In this document: positions 24,631 through 33,802 of the stretch, piece by piece | How the letters are laid out: each line of letters starts with the position of its first letter | How positions within the stretch are numbered: the stretch's first letter is position 1 | NCBI RefSeq assembly: GCF_000241955.1 | Contig: NC_016818.1 | Location: 124,001-188,000 of the forward strand | Origin: Rahnella aquatilis CIP 78.65 = ATCC 33071 | GTDB lineage: Bacteria > Pseudomonadota > Gammaproteobacteria > Enterobacterales > Enterobacteriaceae | Length of the DNA stretch: 64,000 nucleotides | Reading direction: 5' to 3' | The notes under the pieces: model-generated | Seen by the model: the letters and a program-made list of their open reading frames with translations, nothing else | What the model was told of the DNA's origin: nothing | The model's database searches: none | Program-made: the position numbers and the translations under genes

Positions 24631-26685
24631 ATGACGCGCACAGGTAAAGTGATTTCCTGGGTGGTGGGTGCGATTATCATTTTATTGATTGCTATCGTAA
24701 TTTTCATTGCGACATTCAACTGGAACCGCCTCAAACCGACCATTAATCAAAAAGTCAGCACCGAACTGAACCGTGCATTCGCGATCCGCGGTGATTTAGG
24801 CGTGGACTGGTCGCGTCAGAAAGACGAAGCGGGGTGGCGCGCGTGGGTGCCCTGGCCGCACATTCATGCTGAAGATATCGTGCTCGGCAACCCTTCCGAT
24901 GTGCAAACCGGTGAAAAAGATGCGCAGATGGTGAAACTCGCCCGCGTTGACGCCAGCATTGCGCCACTCGCCTTATTGCATAAAGAAGTGCTGATCCCGC
25001 GTATCTGGCTGAAGCAGCCTGATACTTCGTTGCTGCGTCTGGATAATGGCAAAAATAACTGGACGTTCAATCTCGCCAACAGCGATACCCAGGATCCGGC
25101 ACAACCGCCGTCAGCCTGGTCATTTACGATCAATGATATCGTGTTTGATCGCGGGCAAATCGACTATAAAGACGCGAAACTGAAAGCCGATTTCCGCGCC
25201 GTGATTGATCCGCTGGGTAAACCGCTGCCGTTCACGGAAGTGGTTGGTGATAAGAAAGATGCACCAAAAACCAAAACCCCGCCTTACGTATTTGGCTGGA
25301 AAGTTGAGGGTAAATACAACGGCGAATCGCTTTCCGGCAGCGGCAAAATCGGTGGCATGCTGGCGATGAAAGACCCGGATGCGCTGTTCCCGTTGCAGGC
25401 AGATGTGCGTTCCGGGAATACGCGGGTGGCTGTGGAGGGGACATTGCAGGATCCGATGAATCTTGGCGGCCTGGATTTACGCCTGAAATTCTCCGGCCAG
25501 ACGCTGTCTGATTTGTATGGTCTGACCGGCGTGCTGCTGCCGCAAACACCGCCGTATTCCACCGACGGCCATTTATCGGCGACGTTGCATGATAAAGACG
25601 GCGCAGTTTACCGTTATCAGAACTTTAACGGCGAAATCGGTGACAGTGATATTCACGGCTCACTGAATTATCAGGCCAGCAAACCGCGGCCTGAACTGAC
25701 CGGTGAGGTCGTTTCAAAACAGCTGCGCTTTGCTGATCTGGCTCCGCTGATTGGTGCCGATTCCAACACAGATAAAGCTAAGCGTGGTGAAACCACCCGT
25801 CAGCCTGCCGACAAAGTGTTGCCGGTAGAGAAATTCGATACCAAAAGCTGGCGTGTGATGGACGCCGATGTGAAATTCAGCGCCAAACGCATCGAGCACG
25901 GTGAGTCCTTGCCGCTGAGTGATTTAAGCACTCATCTGAAACTGAATGACGGTGTGATCCTGCTTGACCCGCTACGTTTCGGTGTGGCTGGCGGTAATCT
26001 GAATTCCACTATCCGCCTCGAAGGTGACAAATCACCGATGCAGGCGCGCGCCGATATCCATGCCCGTAAGCTGAAGCTCAAACAACTGCTGCCACGCGTA
26101 CAGTCGATGGAGCGCAGTCTGGGCGACCTGAACGGTGACGCCACGCTGACCGGTACGGGTAACTCCGTTGCCGCGCTGCTCGGCACCAGTGACGGCGACA
26201 TGAAAATCCTCATCAATGACGGCGTAATTAGCCGCGGTCTGATGGAACTGGCGGGGCTGAATGTCGGTAACTATGTGGTAAGCAAACTGTTCGGTGATGA
26301 CGAGGTGGCCATCAACTGTGCGGCCGCCAACGTCAATGTGAGGAACGGTGTGGTCACGCCACGGCTGTTTGTGTTCGATACCGAGAATGCGGTGATCAAC
26401 ATTACCGGCAACACCAATATGGCGACCGAACGACTGGATCTGTCGGTCAACCCGGAAAGTAAGGGGGTGCGTGTCCTGACCTTACGTTCACCGCTGTATG
26501 TTCGTGGCACCTATAAAAATCCGGATGCGGGGGTGAAACCGGGGCCGCTGATTGCCCGCGGTGCTGCGGCTGTCGCGCTCGGTGCCGTCGTTGCACCCGC
26601 CGCCGCGTTGCTGGCGCTGATCTCTCCAAGCGACAATGAAGAAAACCATTGCGGTCCGATTTTGCAGCAGATGAAACAGAAGTAA
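24631..26685 (+). CDS. yhjG: AsmA-family protein YhjG
   Basis: Inner-membrane-anchored periplasmic protein of the AsmA family (E. coli YhjG 691, here 684 residues). It has one N-terminal transmembrane helix (about 8-30), then a long beta-rich periplasmic part. The AsmA C-terminal domain follows (LTGTGNSVAALLGTSDGD ... MELAGLNVGNYVVSKLFGDDE). AsmA-like proteins are linked to phospholipid transport and outer-membrane homeostasis, some as bridge-like lipid transporters; the role of YhjG itself is not settled. A Shine-Dalgarno (GAAAGGAAC) precedes the ATG. It follows pdeH as in E. coli, with a 213-bp gap bracketed in part by the inverted repeat ATCACACC/GGTGTGAT (24421-24480). Confidence 0.93.
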   Translation: MTRTGKVISWVVGAIIILLIAIVIFIATFNWNRLKPTINQKVSTELNRAFAIRGDLGVDWSRQKDEAGWRAWVPWPHIHAEDIVLGNPSDVQTGEKDAQMVKLARVDASIAPLALLHKEVLIPRIWLKQPDTSLLRLDNGKNNWTFNLANSDTQDPAQPPSAWSFTINDIVFDRGQIDYKDAKLKADFRAVIDPLGKPLPFTEVVGDKKDAPKTKTPPYVFGWKVEGKYNGESLSGSGKIGGMLAMKDPDALFPLQADVRSGNTRVAVEGTLQDPMNLGGLDLRLKFSGQTLSDLYGLTGVLLPQTPPYSTDGHLSATLHDKDGAVYRYQNFNGEIGDSDIHGSLNYQASKPRPELTGEVVSKQLRFADLAPLIGADSNTDKAKRGETTRQPADKVLPVEKFDTKSWRVMDADVKFSAKRIEHGESLPLSDLSTHLKLNDGVILLDPLRFGVAGGNLNSTIRLEGDKSPMQARADIHARKLKLKQLLPRVQSMERSLGDLNGDATLTGTGNSVAALLGTSDGDMKILINDGVISRGLMELAGLNVGNYVVSKLFGDDEVAINCAAANVNVRNGVVTPRLFVFDTENAVINITGNTNMATERLDLSVNPESKGVRVLTLRSPLYVRGTYKNPDAGVKPGPLIARGAAAVALGAVVAPAAALLALISPSDNEENHCGPILQQMKQK

Positions 26686-26700
26686 TCGTATTGGATTAAC

Positions 26701-26725
26701 GCCTCCCTCTGCGAAGGGGAAGGCG
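26701..26725. repeat. Single unit of the dispersed GC-rich repeat
   Basis: GCCTCCCTCTGCGAAGGGGAAGGC forms a short imperfect hairpin and shares the CTGCGAAGGGG core with the repeat at 21838-21968. It lies between convergent yhjG and cdh. Confidence 0.55.
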
Positions 26726-26754
26726 CTAACCCTGCGCGCCTTCTGGCACCAGAA

Positions 26755-27522
26755 TTACTGAGGCAACGGATCCAGCACCGCGCACTTGTGGTCCTGGATC
26801 TCCTCGGTGGAGGCGTTATTGAGTTTGAGTAAGTCACGCTCGCTGGCGAGCAGCAGGAAATCGCCGCCCGGCAGACTGACCATCGCCATACCGAAGTGGC
26901 CCATTTTCTTCTGCGCGTCCGGTACGCCTTCTGCCAGAAGACGGAATGCGCCTTTCTCATTCAGCTCGGCCTGCGTCACTTTACGTGCCAGATAGGTATG
27001 GCCGAGCAACTTATCCGGCAATTCCTGCCAGTTGTATCCCATCTGCCCGCCATCTTTGCTCAGCGTGGTTTTCACCTGCGGCAAAAGACATGAAATATGA
27101 ATGTGCAGCTGGTTCTGCGAGCGTCCGTATTGCGAGTTAATCGCCAGCGAAACATTGCTGTCATCAATGGGTTTACCGTATTTATCGGCCATAAAATGCC
27201 GCGCATTCCATGCCTGACTGAAAAAGTTGGGTGTTGACGGTTCGAGCAGCGCCGGGCTTTCCATACCGGTGATCCGCGCAGTGGGCATCAGCAAGTATTG
27301 CAGCGGGCCGTTCAGATCTTTCAACACCACAAACCCTTGTTGTTCATCCACCTGCGCGCAGGGATCGGGTTTTCCGTTGCTGCGCTGATTGGGCACGCAT
27401 TTCGTACTGACGATGTTCCACAGGGCGTTCGGATTGGAGGAGTGAGGCCAGAAATACCAGAAGGCCGCAGCAATAACGATAAGCAGGAGCAGGAGAGGCA
27501 GGATAAATCGACGCAAGCGCAT
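26755..27522 (-). CDS. cdh: CDP-diacylglycerol diphosphatase Cdh
   Basis: Hydrolyses CDP-diacylglycerol to phosphatidic acid and CMP at the inner membrane. The 255-residue product (E. coli 251) has an N-terminal membrane anchor (about 5-25) and the HIT-like active site HIHIS at 140-144 (NQLHIHISC). A longer in-frame start exists at 27567, but ATG 27522 has AGAAGG upstream and gives the family N-terminus. It is transcribed in the same direction as yhjE, separated by 59 bp that hold a strong hairpin. Confidence 0.93.
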   Translation of the reverse strand: MRLRRFILPLLLLLIVIAAAFWYFWPHSSNPNALWNIVSTKCVPNQRSNGKPDPCAQVDEQQGFVVLKDLNGPLQYLLMPTARITGMESPALLEPSTPNFFSQAWNARHFMADKYGKPIDDSNVSLAINSQYGRSQNQLHIHISCLLPQVKTTLSKDGGQMGYNWQELPDKLLGHTYLARKVTQAELNEKGAFRLLAEGVPDAQKKMGHFGMAMVSLPGGDFLLLASERDLLKLNNASTEEIQDHKCAVLDPLPQ

Positions 27523-27542
27523 AAGAAACCTTCGCAGAAGGC

Positions 27543-27570
27543 ACCGTGCCGGGCGCAAACCGGGCACGGT
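27543..27570. repeat. Hairpin repeat CCGTGCCCGG, copy 1
   Basis: Stem ACCGTGCC / GGCACGGT, extended by further GC pairs, lies between yhjE and cdh with no T run. A closely related hairpin is at 55400-55426 after dcp, which suggests a dispersed REP-like element rather than a simple terminator. Confidence 0.6.
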
Positions 27571-27581
27571 ATCCGGGTCAG

Positions 27582-28904
27582 TTACAATGACTGATGGGCG
27601 GTTTCTTTGGACAGCAGCAGCGCGATCAGTGTCAGCGTTGCCATTGAAGCCAGATAAACGCCCACATAGAACAACCCGTAATGGGTTGCCAGCCAGGTGG
27701 CGATGTACGGCGCAACAGATGCGCCCAGTATCGAAGACACATTATAGGAGAAGGATGCGCCGGTATAGCGAACTTCTGTCGGGAACAGTTCCGGCAGCAG
27801 TGCGCCCATCGGACCGAAAGTCAGCCCCATCACCATGAAACCACACAGCAGGAATACCATCACCAGCGCCTGTGAACCGGCGCCCAGAATGGTCGGGAAG
27901 CACAGGGCGAAGACGATCATCAGCAACGTAATGCAAATCATGGTTTTGCGACGGCCAAACTTATCCGCCAGCTGACCGGCAACCGGCACCATCACACCGA
28001 AACCGACCACACCAATCATCAGCATCAGCAGGAATTCATTACGTGGAATGCCCAGACCCACCGGTTTGGCAGCCGTGCCGTAACCCAGTGAATACACGGT
28101 CATGATGTAGAACAGCGTGTAAGTGGCGACCATGATGAAGGTCCCGAGAATCGTCGCTTTTTTGTATTTTGTGAACAGCGTGCCGATCGGTACTTTGACC
28201 TGTTTCCCGGCTTTGGCGATTTTGGCGAACACCGGTGTTTCGTGCAGGGAAACACGCACATACAGACCGACGATAACCAGCACCGCAGACAGCAGGAATG
28301 GTACACGCCAGCCCCAGGAAATGAACTGTTCGTCAGTCAGCAGCCACGACAGCAGCAGGAACATGCCGTTCGCGAAGAAGAAGCCAATCGGCGCGCCAAG
28401 CTGCGGGAACGAACCGTACAGCGCACGTTTCTTCGCCGGTGCATTTTCAGTGGCGAGCAGCGCCGCGCCGCCCCATTCACCGCCCAGCCCCAGACCCTGA
28501 CCAAAACGCGCCAGCGCCAGCAGCATCGGTGCAAATACGCCAATCGTTGCATAAGTCGGCAGCAGGCCGATCACCACGGTGGAAACGCCCATCGTCAGCA
28601 AAGAGGCCACCAGCGTGACTTTACGTCCGACGCGATCGCCGAAGTGACCGAAGAGCGCGGAGCCGATCGGCCGGGCGACAAAGGCGATGGCAAAGGTGGC
28701 GAGAGACTGTAGCGTGGCCGCCGTCGGGTCACCCTGCGGGAAGAAAATGTGTGGGAAAACAATCACCGCAGCGGTGGCATAGATATAAAAATCGAAGAAT
28801 TCAATGGCCGTTCCGATAAGCGATGCCACGATGACTTTGCTGCGGGAGTTCTGACTCACCAATTGCGCGTCAGCTTCTAATTCTGGAGTGATAGTGGCTT
28901 GCAT
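27582..28904 (-). CDS. yhjE: MFS metabolite:H+ symporter YhjE
   Basis: Major facilitator transporter with 12 predicted helices, 440 residues, the same length as E. coli YhjE and very close in sequence (for example VASLIGTAIEFFDFYIYATA). The MFS loop 2-3 signature is GHFGDRVGRK, and the metabolite:H+ symporter motif DKFGRRK is in the second half. The family (sugar/MHS porters such as ShiA and ProP) imports organic acids or osmolytes; the substrate of YhjE is not firmly known. Conserved neighbourhood: yhjG, cdh insertion, yhjE, yhjD. Confidence 0.93.
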   Translation of the reverse strand: MQATITPELEADAQLVSQNSRSKVIVASLIGTAIEFFDFYIYATAAVIVFPHIFFPQGDPTAATLQSLATFAIAFVARPIGSALFGHFGDRVGRKVTLVASLLTMGVSTVVIGLLPTYATIGVFAPMLLALARFGQGLGLGGEWGGAALLATENAPAKKRALYGSFPQLGAPIGFFFANGMFLLLSWLLTDEQFISWGWRVPFLLSAVLVIVGLYVRVSLHETPVFAKIAKAGKQVKVPIGTLFTKYKKATILGTFIMVATYTLFYIMTVYSLGYGTAAKPVGLGIPRNEFLLMLMIGVVGFGVMVPVAGQLADKFGRRKTMICITLLMIVFALCFPTILGAGSQALVMVFLLCGFMVMGLTFGPMGALLPELFPTEVRYTGASFSYNVSSILGASVAPYIATWLATHYGLFYVGVYLASMATLTLIALLLSKETAHQSL

Positions 28905-29102
28905 AAGTGTTTCTTATTTGTAATGAGTGGGAGGGATCTAATGTAAATAAATGTATATCGAAAAGGCATCTTATGCAGAGCGCGGCGGTATTTCAACGCA
29001 GCGGAAGCCGGGAAAAAAAACGTTTAACGCCGGATCGGGGGATTATTTTATCAGGGCAGGAATTCGCCAGTCATAAGTTTGGTGAATGGATGAAAGGCAG
29101 AG

Positions 29103-29150
29103 TAACTGACTGCAAAACCGCAAAATAAAAGTGCGGCTCTCAGTCAGTTA
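29103..29150. terminator. Hairpin between yhjE and yhjD
   Basis: Outer stem TAACTGACTG / CAGTCAGTTA and inner stem CCGCA / TGCGG. It lies about 40 bp past the yhjD stop on the minus strand and probably ends yhjD transcription. The 28905-29191 gap holds otherwise only the yhjE upstream region. Confidence 0.55.
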
Positions 29151-29191
29151 TTCTGGTTTTCAGGGCAGTGCAAGTGCTTGATTGGTGTTAT

Positions 29192-30316
29192 TCACTGCTT
29201 TTTGCGTTCATTGTCAGAATTAAATTCCGCTATATGCATTTCATCTGGCACGATGAGGTTGTCCGGCGTGTATTCACTGTCGTTTCCGGTAGCCATTTTT
29301 TGCGCCTCAGCGGTCTTTTGCCTGCGATCCGGCATCCGCGGGTCATCTTTGTATTTCGCCGTTGCTATCCACGCAGCCACAAACAACGTCAGGCGGGCGA
29401 AGAAATAGAAGAAAGCCATCAGGCCGATCACTGAACCAAATGCTGCGCCGGAAGGCGAGGTCGCCAGCTTCGGCAGCGTCATGGTCATCACAAATTTAAT
29501 CACCTCAAAACCTATCGCTGCCAGCAATGTGCCGCGCAGCAGCGCTTTTTTACGTGGCTTGTGACGCGGCAGCATCCAGAAAATCCACAAAAACAGCAGA
29601 TAGTTTGCGGCAATGGAAATCACCAGTGTAATGCTGGTCATCACCGGTCGCAGCCAGTCAATGCCGCCCAGCCCCAGCGCATCAACAATCGTTTTTTGCG
29701 CCGCTCCGGCGATTGACGTCAGCGACAGCGTGATAATCAGCGCCAGTACCAGCCCGGTCAGGGAAATAAAATCGCGAAGATAGCGGCGGTAAATCTTCTC
29801 CTGATCCTGCGGATTACGCTCCCAGACATCGCGCGACTGGGCGCGGATCGCCTCGCGCAGATTCCCCATCCAGCTTACACCGGAGTAAAGCGCAATCAGC
29901 AAACCGGATAACCCCACGGCGGTGCGCTGCTGGATGGCGGTATTCACCGTGCTTTTCAGCGTATTCGCCAGATTCGGGTCGCTGATGCTGTTGACGATTT
30001 TGTTGATCAGTTCTGCCAGCAAATCAGGATTTGAGGCCAGCACAAAACCGACTGCGGCGAAGGACACCATCAGAATCGGGATCAGTGACAGAAAAGAGAA
30101 ATAGGTGATGGCCGCGCCAAACTGGCTGCCAAGGCGATCGTTAAAGCGTTCCGTGGCACGCAGCAAATGTGCCACCCAGCCCCAGGACTGTACATATTCC
30201 ACCAGTCGTGAAAATCTGCCGATGTTTTTATCCACCGTCTGATTACCGGTTTTGATGTTGATCAGCGGCGTCGGTTTTTCCTGTGTGGCCGGTGCTTGTT
30301 TTGAAATGATGGGCAT
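29192..30316 (-). CDS. yhjD: Inner-membrane protein YhjD (YihY/BrkB family)
   Basis: Polytopic membrane protein of the YihY/BrkB family, 374 residues (E. coli YhjD 337). Six hydrophobic segments are visible between about residues 70 and 325, with family motifs AAITYFSFLSLIPILM and GVSWMGNLREAIRAQ. In E. coli a YhjD variant suppresses loss of Kdo addition, suggesting a role in moving lipid A precursors. The C-terminal tail (about 330-374) is hydrophilic and longer than in E. coli. Gene order next to yhjE and the LysR gene is conserved. Confidence 0.92.
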   Translation of the reverse strand: MPIISKQAPATQEKPTPLINIKTGNQTVDKNIGRFSRLVEYVQSWGWVAHLLRATERFNDRLGSQFGAAITYFSFLSLIPILMVSFAAVGFVLASNPDLLAELINKIVNSISDPNLANTLKSTVNTAIQQRTAVGLSGLLIALYSGVSWMGNLREAIRAQSRDVWERNPQDQEKIYRRYLRDFISLTGLVLALIITLSLTSIAGAAQKTIVDALGLGGIDWLRPVMTSITLVISIAANYLLFLWIFWMLPRHKPRKKALLRGTLLAAIGFEVIKFVMTMTLPKLATSPSGAAFGSVIGLMAFFYFFARLTLFVAAWIATAKYKDDPRMPDRRQKTAEAQKMATGNDSEYTPDNLIVPDEMHIAEFNSDNERKKQ

Positions 30317-30400
30317 TGATCCATGTTGTCCTTAAAAGTGCATCCGGTTTTAAGTATAGACGCCTGAGGGGCTCAGGCGACGGGGCGGCGGTTTAATCGC

Positions 30401-31300
30401 TCAGGCAATGAACGTTTGGGTCAGTTCGGTCAGCCAGTCCATAAATACTTTGACGCGGCGTGAGAGGTTCAGGCGGTGCGGATAAACCAGCGTTACCGGC
30501 ATGGGCGGCGCACGAAATTGCGGCAAAATACTCACCAGCTGACCCCCTGCCAGCGCGTCGCGCACGCCAATCAGCGGCACCTGAATAATGCCTAAGCCGT
30601 TGATACAGGCGCTGACGTAGGTTTCGGTGCTGTTTACCGTAACGGCACCGCCGCTTTTAACCGTTTTCAGTTGTTTGCCGTCGAGATATTCAAAGGCCGA
30701 CGTATGGCTGCCGAGGATTTGTTCATAATGCACCATGGCGTGTTGCGCCAGCTGGTCAGGGTGATCCGGCGTACCATAGCGGCGCAGATAACCCGGACTG
30801 GCGCAGTTAATCATGCTGAGTTGCCCGAGCGGACGCGCAATCAGCCCGGAATCTTTCAGGGTGCCTGAGCGGATCACACAGTCAAACCCTTCCCGCACCA
30901 CATCCACGCGGTGATCGGTGCAGCTCAGTTCAATTTCCAGCGCCGGATAACGGTTAAGAAACTCCGCCAGACGCGGTAGCACCAGATGCGTCGCCATACC
31001 GGTGGTCATATCAACCCGCAACCGTCCGCTGACACTGGCCGGATTCGACTGAAACATCGATTCCAGTTCATCCATGCTGGCCAGCAACTCTTTGCAGCGC
31101 TGATAAAACACCTGACCGTCCTGTGTCAGTTGCACCCGGCGCGTTGAACGGTGTAGCAAACGTGCCGACATCCGCGTTTCCAGTTGCTGCACCAGCCGCG
31201 ACACGCTGCCTTTGGGCAACCCCAGACTTTCAGCCGCACGGGTAAAATTATTCAGTTCAGCGACGCGCACGAAAACCTGCATTGATTGAATTTTATCCAC
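30401..31300 (-). CDS. yhjC: LysR-type regulator YhjC
   Basis: Transcription factor with an N-terminal winged HTH (FVRVAELNNFTRAAESLGLPKGSVSR at about 9-34, split across helices) and a C-terminal effector-binding domain of the LysR/CrgA type. An in-frame ATG at 31342 would add 14 residues unlike the family; the GTG at 31300 gives the family N-terminus (DKIQSMQVFVRVAEL) and 299 residues, the E. coli length. Both starts have weak Shine-Dalgarno sequences. It is divergent from an SDR gene, the classical LysR-target arrangement, so it probably controls that gene; E. coli YhjC has also been tied to csgD control. Confidence 0.88.
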   Translation of the reverse strand: MDKIQSMQVFVRVAELNNFTRAAESLGLPKGSVSRLVQQLETRMSARLLHRSTRRVQLTQDGQVFYQRCKELLASMDELESMFQSNPASVSGRLRVDMTTGMATHLVLPRLAEFLNRYPALEIELSCTDHRVDVVREGFDCVIRSGTLKDSGLIARPLGQLSMINCASPGYLRRYGTPDHPDQLAQHAMVHYEQILGSHTSAFEYLDGKQLKTVKSGGAVTVNSTETYVSACINGLGIIQVPLIGVRDALAGGQLVSILPQFRAPPMPVTLVYPHRLNLSRRVKVFMDWLTELTQTFIA

Positions 31301-31426
31301 ATTTTGCCCGATTGTTGTTGAGAATGAGACAGTGAAAATCATTATGGCCCATTTATCACTCTCAGGTAATCCAATAGGCTGTATTTCATTCGATGCAACA
31401 GTAGCAACATGCCAATGAGGTCTGAT

Positions 31427-32185
31427 ATGAACCGCAAAATCGCAATAGTGACCGGCGGAAGCCGGGGTTTAGGCAGGAATGCCATTGAAAAACTGGCAAA
31501 AAAAGGCGTTGACGTCATTCTGACTTATCACAATCAGGCCGGTGCGGCGCAGGAAGTGGTGGCCTCAGTCGAAGCGCAGGGTGGAAAGGCCGTTGCGTTG
31601 CAGCTCAATACCGGTGAGTCCGGCAGTTTTGCTGCCTTTGTTGTGCAGGTTAAAGCGCAACTGCAACGGGTCTGGCAGCGCGATACTTTTGATTTTCTGG
31701 TCAACAATGCCGGGGTTGGTTTACATCAGTCTTTTGCTGGTACCACCGAAGAACAGTTTGATCTGATGATGAATGTCCATCTGAAAGGGCCATTCTTCCT
31801 GACCCAAAAACTGTTACCGCTGATGGCTGACGGTGGCCGCATTCTGAATATTTCCAGCGGACTGGCGCGTTTTGCGCTGCCGGGATCATCGGCTTACGCC
31901 ATGATGAAAGGGGCCATCGAAGTGCTGACCCGCTATCAGGCAAAAGAACTGGGCGCACGGGGTATTACCGCCAACGTGCTGGCACCTGGCGCCATTGAAA
32001 CGGATTTCAGCGGGGGGATGGTGCGCGACAATCCGGACGTGAATAAACTTGTCGCCAGCAATACGGCACTGGGCCGCGCCGGTTTGCCGGACGATATTGG
32101 TGATATGGTGGCGCTGATGCTCAGCGATGAAGCGGGCTGGATGACCGCCCAGCGCGTTGAGGCTTCAGGCGGTATGTTTATTTAA
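31427..32185 (+). CDS. Short-chain dehydrogenase/reductase (SDR)
   Basis: NAD(P)-dependent classical SDR, 252 residues. Cofactor motif TGGSRGLG (9-16), NNAG motif, catalytic Ser (NISSG) and YxxxK (SAYAMMKG, where YAMMK fits) are all present; the C-terminal ASGGMFI is typical. ATG 31427 is preferred over an upstream in-frame ATG at 31409 because GAGG lies eight bases before it. It is divergent from the LysR gene, which probably regulates it. Substrate unknown; homologues act on sugars, quinones or acyl thioesters. Confidence 0.9.
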   Translation: MNRKIAIVTGGSRGLGRNAIEKLAKKGVDVILTYHNQAGAAQEVVASVEAQGGKAVALQLNTGESGSFAAFVVQVKAQLQRVWQRDTFDFLVNNAGVGLHQSFAGTTEEQFDLMMNVHLKGPFFLTQKLLPLMADGGRILNISSGLARFALPGSSAYAMMKGAIEVLTRYQAKELGARGITANVLAPGAIETDFSGGMVRDNPDVNKLVASNTALGRAGLPDDIGDMVALMLSDEAGWMTAQRVEASGGMFI

Positions 32186-32188
32186 ACG

Positions 32189-32935
32189 TTAATCGTGCTG
32201 GAAACGCTTTGCTTTTATATGCTGCTGTTTTTCCAGCTCAAAAATCGCCCGTTGCAGGTCGCGTTCCTGCGCGGGCGATAAATGCGGAAACTTAAAGCTC
32301 AGCCGTTGCGACGTCACGGTTTCGCCTTTATTGCTCACCGATTTACGCACCATCGCGCCGAGATACTGCAAATCCAATGTAAAGGTTCCCAGCTCCGCTA
32401 ACTGAATCAGCGAATCTTTCAGCATTGACCCTTTGGTCATTTCCGGCGGCGTTGCCCCTTCAATTTCCAGCCCCAGCCCGCCGAGTGAAATATCACGCAC
32501 GCGATAAGCAAACTCAGAAGTATCAGGCAGTATTCCGCTGCAGCGGTAATCCGGCATCCGCGGCACATTCACGCGAAAATACTCACGGCGCTGAATGAAA
32601 TACAACACGGGCGGCAGATCGCAGGTAAATGTCGGCAAACCTTCATAGCTGATCTGACGGACTTTACTGCAGGAAAACTCGACCTTGGCACCGGCCGGTT
32701 CGGCAACAAACGTCAGGGTGTCCGCCTCAGCGGCCAGCGTGTTCTCGTAATCGGAACTGCCCAGATCGAACAAGAACTGATGATTGTCAGCATCAACGTC
32801 CAGAATTTTACTGATAAATTGTCCGCGGGAATGGCTGATCATGATCAGGGTCTGGTTCTTCTTTAAGTCACGCAGAACGGACAAGATTGCCAGCGTGTTC
32901 CGCTTCGCAAACGACTCTTTCGATACTTCGCTCAC
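32189..32935 (-). CDS. ycgR: c-di-GMP-responsive flagellar brake YcgR
   Basis: Binds c-di-GMP and then the flagellar motor (MotA/FliG) to slow and bias rotation. The 248-residue product has an N-terminal YcgR domain (1 to about 120) and a PilZ domain with both ligand motifs, QRREYFRV (RxxxR) and DISLGGLGL (DxSxxG). The frame opens with GTG at 32944, but GTG 32935 sits eight bases after GAGG and gives an N-terminus like the E. coli protein. A perfect FliA promoter lies 72 bp upstream. In E. coli ycgR is far from pdeH; here both are within 10 kb beside cellulose genes. Confidence 0.94.
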   Translation of the reverse strand: MSEVSKESFAKRNTLAILSVLRDLKKNQTLIMISHSRGQFISKILDVDADNHQFLFDLGSSDYENTLAAEADTLTFVAEPAGAKVEFSCSKVRQISYEGLPTFTCDLPPVLYFIQRREYFRVNVPRMPDYRCSGILPDTSEFAYRVRDISLGGLGLEIEGATPPEMTKGSMLKDSLIQLAELGTFTLDLQYLGAMVRKSVSNKGETVTSQRLSFKFPHLSPAQERDLQRAIFELEKQQHIKAKRFQHD

Positions 32936-33006
32936 CTGCCACACCTCATAGGAAATAAATGCAAAATTATGGCGCAGCCGTTGCCGTAAAGGGCGCCTGT
33001 TACGGA

Positions 33007-33033
33007 TTATCGGCTACTCAGAACAAAACTTTA
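33007..33033 (-). promoter_or_regulatory. FliA (sigma28) promoter of ycgR
   Basis: Minus-strand TAAAGTTT, 11-base spacer, GCCGATAA: an exact match to the class III flagellar consensus, ending 72 bases before the ycgR start. ycgR is a known FliA-dependent gene. Confidence 0.92.
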
Positions 33034-33068
33034 CCAGGTAATAACGGGTGTCTTTTCTCCTCGCCTTG

Positions 33069-33098
33069 TATCACTCAAAGTATTTTTATCACTCAAAA
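33069..33098. repeat. Short direct repeat TATCACTCAAA (x2)
   Basis: Two copies of TATCACTCAAA start 18 bp apart in the ycgR / cytochrome b561 gap. The spacing near two helical turns would suit a regulator site; the factor is unknown. Confidence 0.4.
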
Positions 33099-33192
33099 GC
33101 ATAACAGGCGAAAATTATTTTCCCCCGCAACCGAATAGAAAGTCATGCTCAGGTGTTTACCTTTATATCGAACATTTACGGGCACGGTTTTT

Positions 33193-33771
33193 ATGCAAAC
33201 TTCTTCTGTTGTTCTTCGCAACCGTTACGACGGGCTGACGATTTTGTTGCACTGGCTGACCGCACTGGCGGTGATTTTCCTGTTTGCCAGCGCGCATATC
33301 TGGGAAGTGCTGGAGCGCGGCACGCCGCTGCGTAAAGGGCTGCAATCGGTGCATATCTCGGTGGGGATCCTGCTGGCGGCGATTATCACCGGGCGTCTTT
33401 TATGGCGTTTGTTTACCGTCAGCACCGGTCGCAGTAAACAGCAACCGGTCGCCATGCCGACGCTGATGAAAGCCGCCGCGCACCTGACCCATCTGGCGCT
33501 CTATTTATTGCTGGTCGCGCAAATCATTCTGGGCTTTTTATTCCGCTGGTCGCAGGCCGAACCGTTCTACTTCTTCGGTTTATTCCCCATTCCTGACGTA
33601 TTTAATTTCGACAGCGTGATGACCCAAACCTTCGGCTCGCTGCACAACAACGTTGCCTGGGCGCTGATCATTATTGCGGGTGTGCATGCGCTGGCGGCAC
33701 TTTTCCATCATTACGTTCTTCGCGACGGCATTCTGCGCCGCATGTTACCGGGTAGCAAAAGCCGCCCATAA
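33193..33771 (+). CDS. Cytochrome b561 family protein
   Basis: Four-helix inner-membrane di-haem protein that moves electrons from the quinone pool; the best studied members are CybB (superoxide:ubiquinone oxidase) and YceJ. The 192-residue product has helices near 15-37, 50-70, 90-112 and 150-172, with candidate haem ligands in LLHWL, SVHIS, LTHLAL and HHYV. It is the first gene of a four-gene run with a secreted TPR protein, an ECF sigma factor and an anti-sigma factor. In-frame codons upstream (33145) lack a clear ribosome site; ATG 33193 starts the family N-terminus. Confidence 0.88.
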   Translation: MQTSSVVLRNRYDGLTILLHWLTALAVIFLFASAHIWEVLERGTPLRKGLQSVHISVGILLAAIITGRLLWRLFTVSTGRSKQQPVAMPTLMKAAAHLTHLALYLLLVAQIILGFLFRWSQAEPFYFFGLFPIPDVFNFDSVMTQTFGSLHNNVAWALIIIAGVHALAALFHHYVLRDGILRRMLPGSKSRP

Positions 33772-33802
33772 GTCATCGGTTAATTCCCTACAGGACATCA
33801 TT

